A stretch of DNA of 64,000 bases from Pagrus major (GCF_040436345.1 NC_133224.1:7680741-7744740), one strand, 5' to 3'; numbered from the stretch's first letter, positions 13,301-26,319 are shown. Numbers and translations are program-made. The notes: a model not told the origin generated them from the sequence alone.

Positions 13301-16300
13301 AAAGACACAGGAACACAAGAGATTATGAAAGACACAGGAACACAAGAGATAATGAAAGACACAGGAACACAAGAGATTATGAAAGACACAGGAACACAAG
13401 AGATAATGAAAGACACAGGAACACAAGAGATAATGAAGTACAGGAACACAAGAGATAATGAAGTACAGGAACACAAGAGATAATGAAGTACAGGAACACA
13501 AGAGATAATGAAGGCACAGGAACACAAGAGATAATGAAGTACAGGAACACAAGAGATAATGAAGGCACAGGAACACAAGAGATAATGAAATACAGGAACA
13601 TAAGAGATAATGAAGTACAGGAACATAAGAGATAATGAAGTGCAGGAACACAAGAGATAATGAAAGGCACATGAACAAAAGAGATAATGAAGTACAGGAA
13701 CACAAGAGATAATGAAAGGCACAGGAACACAAGAGATAATGAAGTACAGGAACACAAGAGATAATGAAAGACACAGGAACACAAGAGATTATGAAAGACA
13801 CAGGAACACAAGAGATAATGAAAGACACAGGAACACAAGAGATTATGAAAGACACAGGAACACAAGAGATAATGAAAGACACAGGAACACAAGAGATTAT
13901 GAAAGACACAGGAACACAAGAGATAATGAAAGACACAGGTACACAAGAGATAATGAAAGACACAGGAACACAAGAGATAATGAAGTACAGGAACACAAGA
14001 GATAATGAAAGACACAGGAACACAATAGATAATGAAGGCACAGGAACACAAGAGATAATGAAGTACAGGAACACAAGAGATAATGAAGTACAGGAACACA
14101 AGAGATACTGAAGACAGAGGAACACAAGAGATACTGAAGTGCAGGAACACAAGAGATAATGAAGGCACAGGAACACAAGAGATAATGAAGTACAGGAACA
14201 TAAGAGATAATGAAGTACAGGAACACAAGAGATAATGAAGGCACAGGAACACAAGAGATAATGAAATACAGGAACATAAGAGATAATGAAGTACAGGAAC
14301 ATAAGAGATAATGAAGTGCAGGAACACAAGAGATAATGAAGGCACAGGAACACAAGAGATAATGAAATACAGGAACATAAGAGATAATGAAGTACAGGAA
14401 CATAAGAGATAATGAAGTACAGGAACACAAGAGATAATGAAAGGCACATGAACAAAAGAGATAATGAAGTACAGGAACACAAGAGATAATGAAAGACACA
14501 GGAACACAAGAGATAATGAAAGACACAGAACAACAAGAGATAATGAAAGACACAGGAACACAAGAGATAATGAAGGCACAGGAACACAAGAGATAATGAA
14601 AGACACAGGAACACAATAGATAATGAAGGCACAGGAACACAAGAGATAATGAAGTACAGGAACACAAGAGATAATGAAGTACAGGAACACAAGAGATACT
14701 GAAGACAGAGGAACACAAGAGATACTGAAGTGCAGGAACACAAGAGATAATGAAGGCACAGGAACACAAGAGATAATGAAGTACAGGAACATAAGAGATA
14801 ATGAAGTACAGGAACACAAGAGATAATGAAGGCACAGGAACACAAGAGATAATGAAATACAGGAACATAAGAGATAATGAAGTACAGGAACATAAGAGAT
14901 AATGAAGTGCAGGAACACAAGAGATAATGAAAGGCACATGAACAAAAGAGATAATGAAGTACAGGAACACAAGAGATAATGAAAGGCACAGGAACACAAG
15001 AGATAATGAAGTACAGGAACACAAGAGATAATGAAAGACACAGGAACACAAGAGATTATGAAAGACACAGGAACACAAGAGATAATGAAAGACACAGGAA
15101 CACAAGAGATTATGAAAGACACAGGAACACAAGAGATAATGAAAGACACAGGAACACAAGAGATAATGAAGTACAGGAACACAAGAGATAATGAAGTACA
15201 GGAACACAAGAGATAATGAAGTACAGGAACACAAGAGATAATGAAGGCACAGGAACACAAGAGATAATGAAGTACAGGAACACAAGAGATAATGAAGGCA
15301 CAGGAACACAAGAGATAATGAAATACAGGAACATAAGAGATAATGAAGTACAGGAACATAAGAGATAATGAAGTGCAGGAACACAAGAGATAATGAAAGG
15401 CACATGAACAAAAGAGATAATGAAGTACAGGAACACAAGAGATAATGAAAGGCACAGGAACACAAGAGATAATGAAGTACAGGAACACAAGAGATAATGA
15501 AAGACACAGGAACACAAGAGATTATGAAAGACACAGGAACACAAGAGATAATGAAAGACACAGGAACACAAGAGATTATGAAAGACACAGGAACACAAGA
15601 GATAATGAAAGACACAGGAACACAAGAGATTATGAAAGACACAGGAACACAAGAGATAATGAAAGACACAGGTACACAAGAGATAATGAAAGACACAGGA
15701 ACACAAGAGATAATGAAGTACAGGAACACAAGAGATAATGAAAGACACAGGAACACAATAGATAATGAAGGCACAGGAACACAAGAGATAATGAAGTACA
15801 GGAACACAAGAGATAATGAAGTACAGGAACATAAGAGATAATGAAGTGCAGGAACACAAGAGATAATGAAAGGCACATGAACAAAAGAGATAATGAAGTA
15901 CAGGAACACAAGAGATAATGAAAGGCACAGGAACACAAGAGATAATGAAGTACAGGAACACAAGAGATAATGAAAGACACAGGAACACAAGAGATTATGA
16001 AAGACACAGGAACACAAGAGATAATGAAAGACACAGGAACACAAGAGATTATGAAAGACACAGGAACACAAGAGATAATGAAAGACACAGGAACACAAGA
16101 GATTATGAAAGACACAGGAACACAAGAGATAATGAAAGACACAGGTACACAAGAGATAATGAAAGACACAGGAACACAAGAGATAATGAAGTACAGGAAC
16201 ACAAGAGATAATGAAAGACACAGGAACACAATAGATAATGAAGGCACAGGAACACAAGAGATAATGAAGTACAGGAACACAAGAGATAATGAAGTACAGG

Positions 16301-19100
16301 AACACAAGAGATACTGAAGACAGAGGAACACAAGAGATACTGAAGTGCAGGAACACAAGAGATAATGAAGGCACAGGAACACAAGAGATAATGAAGTACA
16401 GGAACATAAGAGATAATGAAGTACAGGAACACAAGAGATAATGAAGGCACAGGAACACAAGAGATAATGAAATACAGGAACATAAGAGATAATGAAGTAC
16501 AGGAACATAAGAGATAATGAAGTGCAGGAACACAAGAGATAATGAAGGCACAGGAACACAAGAGATAATGAAATACAGGAACATAAGAGATAATGAAGTA
16601 CAGGAACATAAGAGATAATGAAGTACAGGAACACAAGAGATAATGAAAGGCACATGAACAAAAGAGATAATGAAGTACAGGAACACAAGAGATAATGAAA
16701 GACACAGGAACACAAGAGATAATGAAAGACACAGAACAACAAGAGATAATGAAAGACACAGGAACACAAGAGATAATGAAGGCACAGGAACACAAGAGAT
16801 AATGAAAGACACAGGAACACAATAGATAATGAAGGCACAGGAACACAAGAGATAATGAAGTACAGGAACACAAGAGATAATGAAGTACAGGAACACAAGA
16901 GATACTGAAGACAGAGGAACACAAGAGATACTGAAGTGCAGGAACACAAGAGATAATGAAGGCACAGGAACACAAGAGATAATGAAGTACAGGAACATAA
17001 GAGATAATGAAGTACAGGAACACAAGAGATAATGAAGGCACAGGAACACAAGAGATAATGAAATACAGGAACATAAGAGATAATGAAGTACAGGAACATA
17101 AGAGATAATGAAGTGCAGGAACACAAGAGATAATGAAAGGCACATGAACAAAAGAGATAATGAAGTACAGGAACACAAGAGATAATGAAAGGCACAGGAA
17201 CACAAGAGATAATGAAGTACAGGAACACAAGAGATAATGAAAGACACAGGAACACAAGAGATTATGAAAGACACAGGAACACAAGAGATAATGAAAGACA
17301 CAGGAACACAAGAGATTATGAAAGACACAGGAACACAAGAGATAATGAAAGACACAGGAACACAAGAGATAATGAAGTACAGGAACACAAGAGATAATGA
17401 AGTACAGGAACACAAGAGATAATGAAGTACAGGAACACAAGAGATAATGAAGGCACAGGAACACAAGAGATAATGAAGTACAGGAACACAAGAGATAATG
17501 AAGGCACAGGAACACAAGAGATAATGAAATACAGGAACATAAGAGATAATGAAGTACAGGAACATAAGAGATAATGAAGTGCAGGAACACAAGAGATAAT
17601 GAAAGGCACATGAACAAAAGAGATAATGAAGTACAGGAACACAAGAGATAATGAAAGGCACAGGAACACAAGAGATAATGAAGTACAGGAACACAAGAGA
17701 TAATGAAAGACACAGGAACACAAGAGATTATGAAAGACACAGGAACACAAGAGATAATGAAAGACACAGGAACACAAGAGATTATGAAAGACACAGGAAC
17801 ACAAGAGATAATGAAAGACACAGGAACACAAGAGATTATGAAAGACACAGGAACACAAGAGATAATGAAAGACACAGGTACACAAGAGATAATGAAAGAC
17901 ACAGGAACACAAGAGATAATGAAGTACAGGAACACAAGAGATAATGAAAGACACAGGAACACAATAGATAATGAAGGCACAGGAACACAAGAGATAATGA
18001 AGTACAGGAACACAAGAGATAATGAAGTACAGGAACACAAGAGATACTGAAGACAGAGGAACACAAGAGATACTGAAGTGCAGGAACACAAGAGATAATG
18101 AAGGCACAGGAACACAAGAGATAATGAAGTACAGGAACATAAGAGATAATGAAGTACAGGAACACAAGAGATAATGAAGGCACAGGAACACAAGAGATAA
18201 TGAAATACAGGAACATAAGAGATAATGAAGTACAGGAACATAAGAGATAATGAAGTGCAGGAACACAAGAGATAATGAAGGCACAGGAACACAAGAGATA
18301 ATGAAATACAGGAACATAAGAGATAATGAAGTACAGGAACATAAGAGATAATGAAGTACAGGAACACAAGAGATAATGAAAGGCACATGAACAAAAGAGA
18401 TAATGAAGTACAGGAACACAAGAGATAATGAAAGACACAGGAACACAAGAGATAATGAAAGACACAGAACAACAAGAGATAATGAAAGACACAGGAACAC
18501 AAGAGATAATGAAGGCACAGGAACACAAGAGATAATGAAGGCACAGGAACACAAGAGATAATGAAGGCACAGGAACACAAGAGATAATGAAAGACACAGG
18601 AACACAAGAGATTATGAAAGACACAGGTACACAAGAGATAATGAAGTACAGGAACACAAGAGATAATGAAGTACAGGAACACAAGAGATAATGAAAGACA
18701 CAGGAACACAAGAGATAATGAAGTACAGGAACACAAGAGATAATGAAGTACAGGAACACAAGAGATAATGAAGTACAGGAACACAAGAGATAATGAAAGG
18801 CACAGGAACACAAGAGATAATGAAGTACAGGAACACAAGAGATAATGAAAGGCACAGGAACACAAGAGATAATGAAGTACAGGAACACAAGAGATAATGA
18901 AAGACACAGGAACACAAGAGATAATGAAGTACAGGAACACAAGAGATAATGAAGTACAGGAACACAAGAGATAATGAAAGGCACAGGAACACAAGAGATA
19001 ATGAAGTACAGGAACACAAGAGATAATGAAAGACACAGGAACACAAGAGATAATGAAAGACACAGGAACACAAGAGATAATGAAAAAAATGCACAGGAGC
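10359..19100 (+). repeat. Giant minisatellite with higher-order structure
   Basis: Continuous tandem array. The constant core is 'aggaacacaagagataatga', followed by a variable tail: 'agtac' (25 bp unit), 'aggcac' (26 bp), 'aagacac' or 'aaggcac' (27 bp). Recurrent point variants (gattat, catgaacaaaag, gatact, caatag, cataag, caggtac, cagaacaac) mark unit types. Ordered strings of these variants recur with offsets of 466, 473, 1,733 and 2,206 bp in the right two thirds (identical starts at 13,246/14,979/17,185 and 13,712/15,445/15,918/17,651). Offsets of about 890-911 bp occur on the left (11,447/12,358). By length there are about 330-340 units. No gene, spacer or transposase is inside. The array is stop-poor on the - strand, which gives long meaningless open frames. 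Confidence 0.97.
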
Positions 19101-19140
19101 ATCTCTTATGTTCCTGTGCCTTCATTATCTCTTGTGTTCT
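19101..19140 (-). repeat. Inverted minisatellite unit at right array boundary
   Basis: After 'gaaaaaaatgcacaggagc' the sequence flips: about one and a half units in the orientation opposite to the array (same orientation as 10,311-10,350), then unrelated sequence. The last forward unit and this one can pair as a hairpin. Confidence 0.9.
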
Positions 19141-22100
19141 TCTATCCATGGAAATATGAGATGATCAGAGCAACAGCTCCACCTAGCATAAAATACTGAG
19201 CAACCAAGTTCCAACAGGGTTGGAGGTCAGGGTTGAGTGGTGGGTTTGCATCCTTGGTGAAATCAAACATCAGTGATCTTTACCTAAACCTAACCCAGTA
19301 GTTTTTGTTCCTTAACCTAACCAAACCTGGCAAGAAGGCTTTGCACGTCACACACAGACGCTAAAGTGTACTTTGTTTATATGTATCAGACGCCGTGGTG
19401 GGACAAAGCATTGCGACGACCTGGGATGAGAAGGTGTTGGTGATTTTAGTTAGGATCAAACTGAAAAGTCCAAAAGTCCGGGTCAAACGAGGTAGGTGTG
19501 AAAGAGCTTGTAGACTGCATTAGTTACTTGTGTCAAACTCTGCACAGTGAAGGTCAAACATTCAACTTTTTGAGTGTCAGGGGACTTTTACCTGTACTGT
19601 AGTGAAGGTGTGAGTTAAAAAACATCACGAAATACACTTTCTGAGCCGTGCCGTGACACTTATTGTAATGCAGCAATCTGTCTTCTGTCCGTCATCTTAC
19701 CGCCCCTGAAGAGCTCTCGAGTTGACACAGAGAGGTCTGAACAGCAACACACCGCCTGTCTCCATGACCTCCACAGAGCATATGATATGAGCCTACACAC
19801 AGTATCTGACACACACACACACACACACTGACAGTGTCTTACATGAGCAGTGTCCGTGTCTCTGCTCATTTCTGTCCCAGTGAGTCAGAGATGCTTTGCA
19901 CAGCGTTGAGACCACAATACATCACTTCCATTTTAGTTCACACTCTGAAGGGCTGTGGGCGGCAAGAGGGTTGTGTGTTTGTGTGTGTGTGTGTAGAGAG
20001 AGAGAGCAAGAGGGCAAAAAAGGAAAGCGATAACCCATGTGCCTCCATGCATTCCAATTAATTAGCATTAGCCCGGCGCTGTTGGTTTCCGAGTGGCTGC
20101 AGATTGCCACACTAGTGGTTTTTCCCACTCAGTGGATGGACGAACTGGCCCACAGTGATCTGGCATGTGAAAGATGCTGAAGAGAGGGAACTGTCCTAAC
20201 ATGGCAAACACCCAGCGATGAAACACAGAGAGCCACATCTGAAGCAGAGTTTCACCCCCTGAGGGCGTTCAGCGGACCGCAGATTGAGAAAATGGGACGT
20301 TAAAAAACACATCACACATCCCGACCTTGGACTGATCCGGCTTCTTGTGCCAGTTTGCTCAGAAATGAGTTACTTGCATTAGACAGACGCACAAAATGTT
20401 GCTATCTATTAGTTTTTGATGATAGTTTCTGTCAGAGCACAATGGATAATGGAAAAGGTTGCAGGATATTAGTTTTTGAGGTATTAAGGTGTTTCATCAC
20501 AGACACAGTGTAATTTTGAGACAGCAATTTTGTAATTTAGCCCCAAAATGCAGTCAGTATTAGCAGCGCTCTAACTACCTGTGGGAACACTGGGGTCACA
20601 TCTGTATTTTTAGGTTGAATGGACGTCTGTTTGTTGGTTTCTACTAGGCCTACTTTGGTCCAGACATAAATATCTCTGTTAGATGGGTTATGAAATCTTA
20701 TACAGACATTCATGGTCCCCAGAGGGTTAATCCTACTGATTTTCTGGATAATAATGTTAGTAGTATTCACTCGTTAAAGTCACTAAGCTAGATCACTATA
20801 AATGAATGATACGCCTTACTAATTGCTCTAAGAACGAGTACTAGCATCCTGTCACAATGTAAAACGCTGGTTCTGGTTAAGTGACGAGTTATCATGAAGG
20901 CTAGGAAAAAGAAAAAAGCATTTAAACCTTCATTTAGGGAAATAAAATGCTATTTTTTTTTAACATTGCTTAAATAACCTAAACACAAGATCCACTTTTT
21001 GGAGCTTTCAACTGCACATCATGCTTTATTTTGTCTTAAATCGGCATGTCACACTTCACATTACGGGCTGTGATTTCCTAGAAGTTTCTGGAAAGAGTTA
21101 TATAATCCGGCACTACAGTGGAAAAAAAGAGACGAAGCTGATCATTCATTACACTTGAAAGTTTCTGGTGTTTGGTTTGTTTTGTGTTTTTTTGCAAATA
21201 CAGTATAATTCAGCAGTTAATTTAATAAATAAAACATGTAAAAATCCTGCTTTCTCTGGGGAGGCTGGGGAGATTTAGACTCATGATATCAGCAGTTTAA
21301 AAAATCTGGCTACAGCCCTGAACGATGCGTTCAAACATTCAAAACAATGTTAATTTTTAGCTTCTGTGTCAAAAACAAGAGCAGGGAAAGAAGAGCAAAG
21401 AGCAAAACCACATCTTCTGTAACTGTAGAGGAAAACATGGGAACTGTAAACTCATTCACTCCCTCATGCTGGTTAGTAAGTGTCATTGTCGTAATTTCCA
21501 AAATGGCAGGACTTCACAGTTACACTCATCATCTGCAGGGATGAGTCCAGAGAGGCACGAAAATGGCAAGAAAACAAGTCTTACTGGGAACAAGATAACC
21601 AACCTGATTGGATAAAAGAGTGTGCAGAAGCATGATTCGTGGCAGAGGCCCAGAGAGTAATGATCCACTGCCAGGCACCAAACAACATCTGGAGCTGGCA
21701 GAGCAGCAACAAGCTCTGCAATTAGGAAAAAAATGAGGAATGTGCGTAAGCAGGGACATTATCAGGTTTTAAATCTAATCTGATCAGAAATGAGATAATG
21801 TGGCGTGAGAGGAGCGTGAAGATGAGTTCGTGGTCCTCTCACTTTTTGAAGAAGTTGAAGTAAAAGCAAGATAGTGGGTCCATCCACTCCTGGTGAAGGG
21901 GATGTCGTGACACGTACACATTAATCCAAATTGTGACGTCGGAAAAGTGGATACACAGATATTGGTCGAGATCAGGGTTAATCGTTGTCCTGTGATCAGT
22001 CTGTTTTACCGCACTACGGTGGCTCTGAATGGTCAAACAACCCTCTAAAGGCCTTTGATGTATGACATACAACGGATGAAAGTTTCGGAGTCAGTTTGTA

Positions 22101-22189
22101 AACATCACTGACACGACAAGAGGTTTTACTTATTTTTTAAAATGCGGAAATTTCAATGTGGTACGGTCGAACTTCCCGAGACCTCCATC

Positions 22190-22420
22190 CATCATCTGTA
22201 ACCTTTTGTTGCCAAACCCAGCTGACATTGGGGCGAGCGGCAGGGTACAACTTTGACGAGCTTGCAAGTTCATCACAGGGCTGACGTGTAGGGACAAGAC
22301 ACAGTCACACCTCTGGTAATTTAGATTAACCTCACCTGTCGTCTTTGGACTGTGGGAAGAGGCCGGAGAGAGGTCTCGAACACACAACGCCGCCCAAGGA
22401 AGCACTTTAATGTGTAAAAC
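22190..22420. repeat. Widespread teleost dispersed repeat fragment
   Basis: Contains 'cagctgacattggggcgag', 'ttcatcacagggctgacg' and 'gtctttggactgtgggaag', followed by 'ggagagaggtctcgaac'. These landmarks, in this order, belong to a repeat tail seen very often in fish genomes (consensus remembered, not looked up). The copy is diverged and has no coding capacity. Confidence 0.65.
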
Positions 22421-22690
22421 TGGTGGAATCACCCTTTAAATCATGCTTTAGATGCTACTAGTGGTGAATAAAGTCTATTCAAAATCACTGGCTGCCTCCT
22501 TGTTTACCTTTTTTTTGGTAATTGAGCCATGATGTTTCACTCAGTGGTGATCATGGTGCTTGAAGCTCCTGCTGGTGAAGCTTTAAAGGCGGCCTGTGGC
22601 GCCCTCAAGCGTCCAGAAATAGGAACTGCACATCCTCACCTGTAAAACAAAACAAAAAAAAAAGTGATGGATGCAGCAGTCCAGAAATAG

Positions 22691-22691
<1 letters not shown>

Positions 22692-22735
<44 letters not shown>
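22692..22735. repeat. (CA)n microsatellite
   Basis: CA run of about 21 copies. Confidence 0.96.
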
Positions 22736-22737
<2 letters not shown>

Positions 22738-23242
22738 TGCGTCAAATAATTTGACGCGTCTAACAGCTTCTGGTGGTCAAAGTGTTGGAGATCTGTGGTG
22801 TTTTTTATTTTTTATTTTATGAGCCTCAATTTGCATTTTCAGACCCTTGGCTGTTCTCTCCCACTTTAACACTGTTATATATACAAGTGCTTTATGTAAA
22901 GGACACAGGGATGATGATTGGGTGGTTTTCATAACGTTAAAATGTCAAAATCAGAGTTTCTAGTTTGTTACGAGGTGTGTTTTCACGTAAATCCTCGTCA
23001 TTTTATCCTTCAGGGGGTGTTTTTTTTTTACTGTTTGTTAAAACTCTAATATTCCTTATGGACTTCTGAATAGTATCTTCTGCAGGGGAAAATACACCAG
23101 AAAACGCCCTCTATTGTTATTCTCCTTACAAACCAAACAAAAAAGTGCTCCTCCCGACTAAAATATCATTTTGCAGTGGCATAACATGATTTGGTGTGTG
23201 AGTGAGTGTGTGTCAGAGTCTGTGAGGCGGGAGGAGGGGGGT

Positions 23243-23282
23243 GCACACACACACGCGCGCGCGCACACACACACACACACAC
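23243..23282. repeat. (CA)n(CG)n(CA)n alternating purine-pyrimidine tract
   Basis: A run of CA, then about five CG steps (cgcgcgcgcg), then CA again. All 40 bases alternate purine and pyrimidine, the pattern most prone to left-handed Z-DNA. It lies immediately upstream of the candidate first exon ending at 23,540. Confidence 0.95.
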
Positions 23283-23284
23283 AG

Positions 23285-23540
23285 TGTCTCTGCTGTGACT
23301 GTGTATCACTTCAGATGCTCAGACAGAATTAAAAATGCGCTCCTCCGCCTTGTCACCAGTGTGTTGTGCGCATTTTCCTTGACAAGCCCGTGTGCCCACA
23401 GCATGGTGCTCGGACTCAGAGGGCTCAGCACTGTCTCCATGCATTACCATTAAAAACTCTGCCGGACGCCTAATTAAGACGAGCAAAAGACCTACACGCA
23501 GCAGCGGCAGCAGCACCTGTTCCCACCCTTCACAGAGAAG
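23285..23540 (+). promoter_or_regulatory. Candidate promoter and untranslated first exon of rin1
   Basis: A less AT-rich, repeat-poor segment ending in 'cacagagaag' followed by the consensus donor gtaagt at 23,541. If it were joined to the acceptor at 36,694, the ATG at 36,695 would be the first in-frame start: reading back in phase through this exon gives no ATG before an in-frame TAA. A short upstream frame (ATG at 23,403, 16 codons) exists in another phase. No TATA box is evident. The assignment to rin1 rests on strand, donor quality and the absence of another gene between; it is inference. Confidence 0.4.
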
Positions 23541-25438
23541 GTAAGTTATTTTTATGGATTTGCGTAAAAATCTTTTTGGATGAGAGAGGAAGAAGAAAAA
23601 AATCAATCGACTCCATGAGGTGGAGATGCAGCCGGAGAGTTCCTGGAGAGTTGGCACATGCACGCTTTGGCTGCACATCACAGTATCTGTATTAATGTGT
23701 TTTTTCCTCCTTTTCTTTCTATTCTCAAGTTCAAAAGCGCGTCGGCGTTTGTTGTTTAGCGTAGTTTCCGGTCAGCAGGGGACGTCTTTGGTAAACAATG
23801 CCGCCGGGTGATTCATCCCATAATGTGACATTCAGATGCCAATTAATCAATTAGCGATCGGGGTGGTTGTGATCGTCGAGGCTGGTGATGTCACTCCAAC
23901 CGAGAGAGCCAGAAACCCAGTGGGCAGGTTTCATAATGGGGAGAAGTTTTTTTTCAGCCTGCCAGGAAGTCAAGACGAGCTTCTGATTGTTTTTCAGGCT
24001 GGCACCGAAGACGCAAAGTGTAGGTGTTCAAGGAAAAAATCTAATTAGTGGCAGCCACAGGTTTGTCAGGTTTGTTGTTCTGCCTGTGTGGACGTGACAG
24101 CTGGCTTTCTTCTCTGGATGTCTGGGAAACATCTGAGCAGACAAAAAGCCTTTTATTATATATAAAAAGTTTTGTATTGTCTGCACAGAGGAGCAGAAGT
24201 TCAGCTCCCCCTGCAGCTGATGTTGCACCAAAACCTCCACTGAATCTCCAATTTTGATATCATTCCTGCACCATCACCACCACCAGCCTGAACAGTGCTC
24301 AATTAACCACTCAGACTTTTTTACTATTGGAGTATCTTGATCTCCTGTCTCCCCTCTGAGGGCAAAGTGAATGTAATCTCACACCATTGGTCTGTTACAT
24401 AACTTTAAAAAACTGAAGTGCCATCCTGCCCGCGTGGGAGTGGATGTGATGTTCCCACTTCCTTGCTGTTGTTTTGCTCGTTAATTCTGAGGAGCACATT
24501 ACTGTAAGTGGCGTTTTGTGACTACACACATGGCCGCGGGGCTGATTACTTGTCCTGGCTGCGATTACGTAGCCTACCTACATGAAGTCTGTGATTGTTT
24601 GAACGTGGCATGACCATGTTAATTTTGACCAAATGTGTGTATATTTATGTGTGTAGGGGGGGGTGAATGCATTCTGCCCCTGTGTTGTGTAGGAGGAGTG
24701 TGATCGCAGTGTGCCCGAGCATGACGCTCAGAGCTGTTGGACAGAGTTCAGTCCTTTGCTGAGCAGTCTGTCCTCTGTGCTGGAAGTGGTGCGCAGACAG
24801 ACACGTTACAGTAACCTGACTCATGTATATGGCAGGCTTCCCCCATCATCACCGCTCAGGGAATTGTGTCACCGTCACGCAACCAGCAGGGAAAAATTAG
24901 TTCGATTTCCTGAAAGCAAACGTCCACCATTTTGAAGAATCCGGCAGCTTGCTGGTGGTTAAAAAAAAAAAAAGATGGGTGGCCACGACTGTGAAGTAAA
25001 AACACTGGAGATGATCACTGCACCTCCTGATCAGAGACTCAATAGTCTCCGAGAGCGACGTTACATAATCTTATTATTGAAAATGGCTTCGTAGCGCTTA
25101 ACTCACATTAACACGGGGTTACTTTCTCATTATCAGGACTTTTTCCCTCTAAAACGAAGCATCTCCGTGGAAATGTGCTCGAGAAAGGGTTATGCAATCT
25201 GGCACAGGTGGGAAGCCGAACTCTCTGGTGCCCCCGTGTTCAGAAAACATTTAGAAAATGCCCTCTTGGATGCGCCTGTGGTAGATAAATCATGATAAAG
25301 TGCTTCCTCTAGGGTTCCCTCTAGTTCACCACACATGTATCACGACTTTCTGCGCGCTGGTGCCCTTTTTTTTATTTGTCGCCCCTGCACCTCAAACATC
25401 CTGAGTCCGCCCCTGTAAAACTGAGGCGTTATTCAGGT

Positions 25439-25927
25439 TTTAAAGGACAAATTCTCACTAAATAAAAAAAAACTCAGTTATTATCTACTCATACAACGTT
25501 TTGATGGAAAGTGAGGTGAAGTGTTCGTCGCCCTCAAAACATTTCTGGAGCTTCAGAGCAAAACAGTGCTGCAGCGTTCCTCCTAAACAACTGAAGTAGA
25601 CGGGGACTTGTTTTAAAATGTAAAAAACAAACAAAGAAAAAACATCAAATGGCTCCATATAGCTCGTCCAGCGTGATCCAAGTCTCCTGAAGCCTCAAGA
25701 TCTCAAATTGATTTAAAAAAATAACATTATTTACACCCTTTTTCAAGCTGAAATCTTCACTGCAGCTGCTGAGCTAAAGCATTAGCATTACGTCTTTTCA
25801 AATCAATTTGGGATCTCGGGATCAGAAATGTTTTGTGGACTACGAAACTTCCCACGACTCTCCATCGGCATGAGAGTGATTAGATAATGACTGAATTTTC
25901 ATTTTTTGGGTGAACTGTTCCTTTAAA
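25439..25927. mobile_element. Non-autonomous foldback element (MITE-like), copy 1
   Basis: Begins TTAAAGGACAAATT and ends 'tgggtgaactgttcctttaa', so the termini are imperfect inverted repeats. The interior shares long blocks with 50,485-51,092 ('ggagcttcagagcaaaac', 'cagcgttcctcctaaacaac', 'ggggacttgtttta'). No transposase is present. Flanking TTAA at both ends suggests a TTAA-type target, which is inference. Confidence 0.75.
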
Positions 25928-26319
25928 CTTTGAGATAACACTTTATATTAGTAGCACTGTAGCATATTGGCTCTATATTAGTCATTTTAAAGCGCTCACA
26001 CAGGTTTTACCGATGAATCACTCATGAGCAAGAGTTAGAAAGACTTGATTTAGAGTTATCTGGACACTATTAACACTTGTAGTTTTGTGTTTTGTCACAT
26101 AAAATCTATTTATGAAGCGTTATTAAAGGAAAATGACTCTCCTGTTGTGGCACTACCACCTTACGAGACCCATAATGAGCCAACGCGTAACTCACATCCT
26201 TACTTTCCATTAATAAGCAGTAATTAGGAGGTTATTGAGGGAAAAGTTCAAAAATTAAATAAGATTATCAACAGAATGTGATTAAATAACAGTGTTGACA
26301 TCATGATGTGTTGTATTAT

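Larger units (their letters stand above)
19141..23230. other. Gene-free stretch right of the minisatellite
   Basis: No exon recognised. It contains a dispersed repeat at 22,190-22,420, a CA array at 22,692-22,733 and poly-T/poly-A tracts. The segment 20,030-20,330 looks single-copy, is not AT-rich, and includes 'ccaattaattagcattag', a compound homeodomain-type site; it could be conserved noncoding DNA, which is inference only. Confidence 0.55.

Noticed and set aside
10359-19100. CRISPR-like array
   Set aside because: There are no unique spacers: the units abut directly and the variable tails come from a small set. The context is a vertebrate genome.
10359-19100. Centromeric satellite
   Set aside because: The unit is 25-27 bp, there is only one array of about 8.7 kb, and protein genes lie within 18 kb on one side. 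It is better described as an interstitial minisatellite.
10282-19149. Very long - strand open frames (up to more than 1,200 codons) across the minisatellite
   Set aside because: They follow automatically from a stop-free repeat unit, occur in every frame, and encode only a repeated hydrophobic string without a domain, signal of splicing or promoter.
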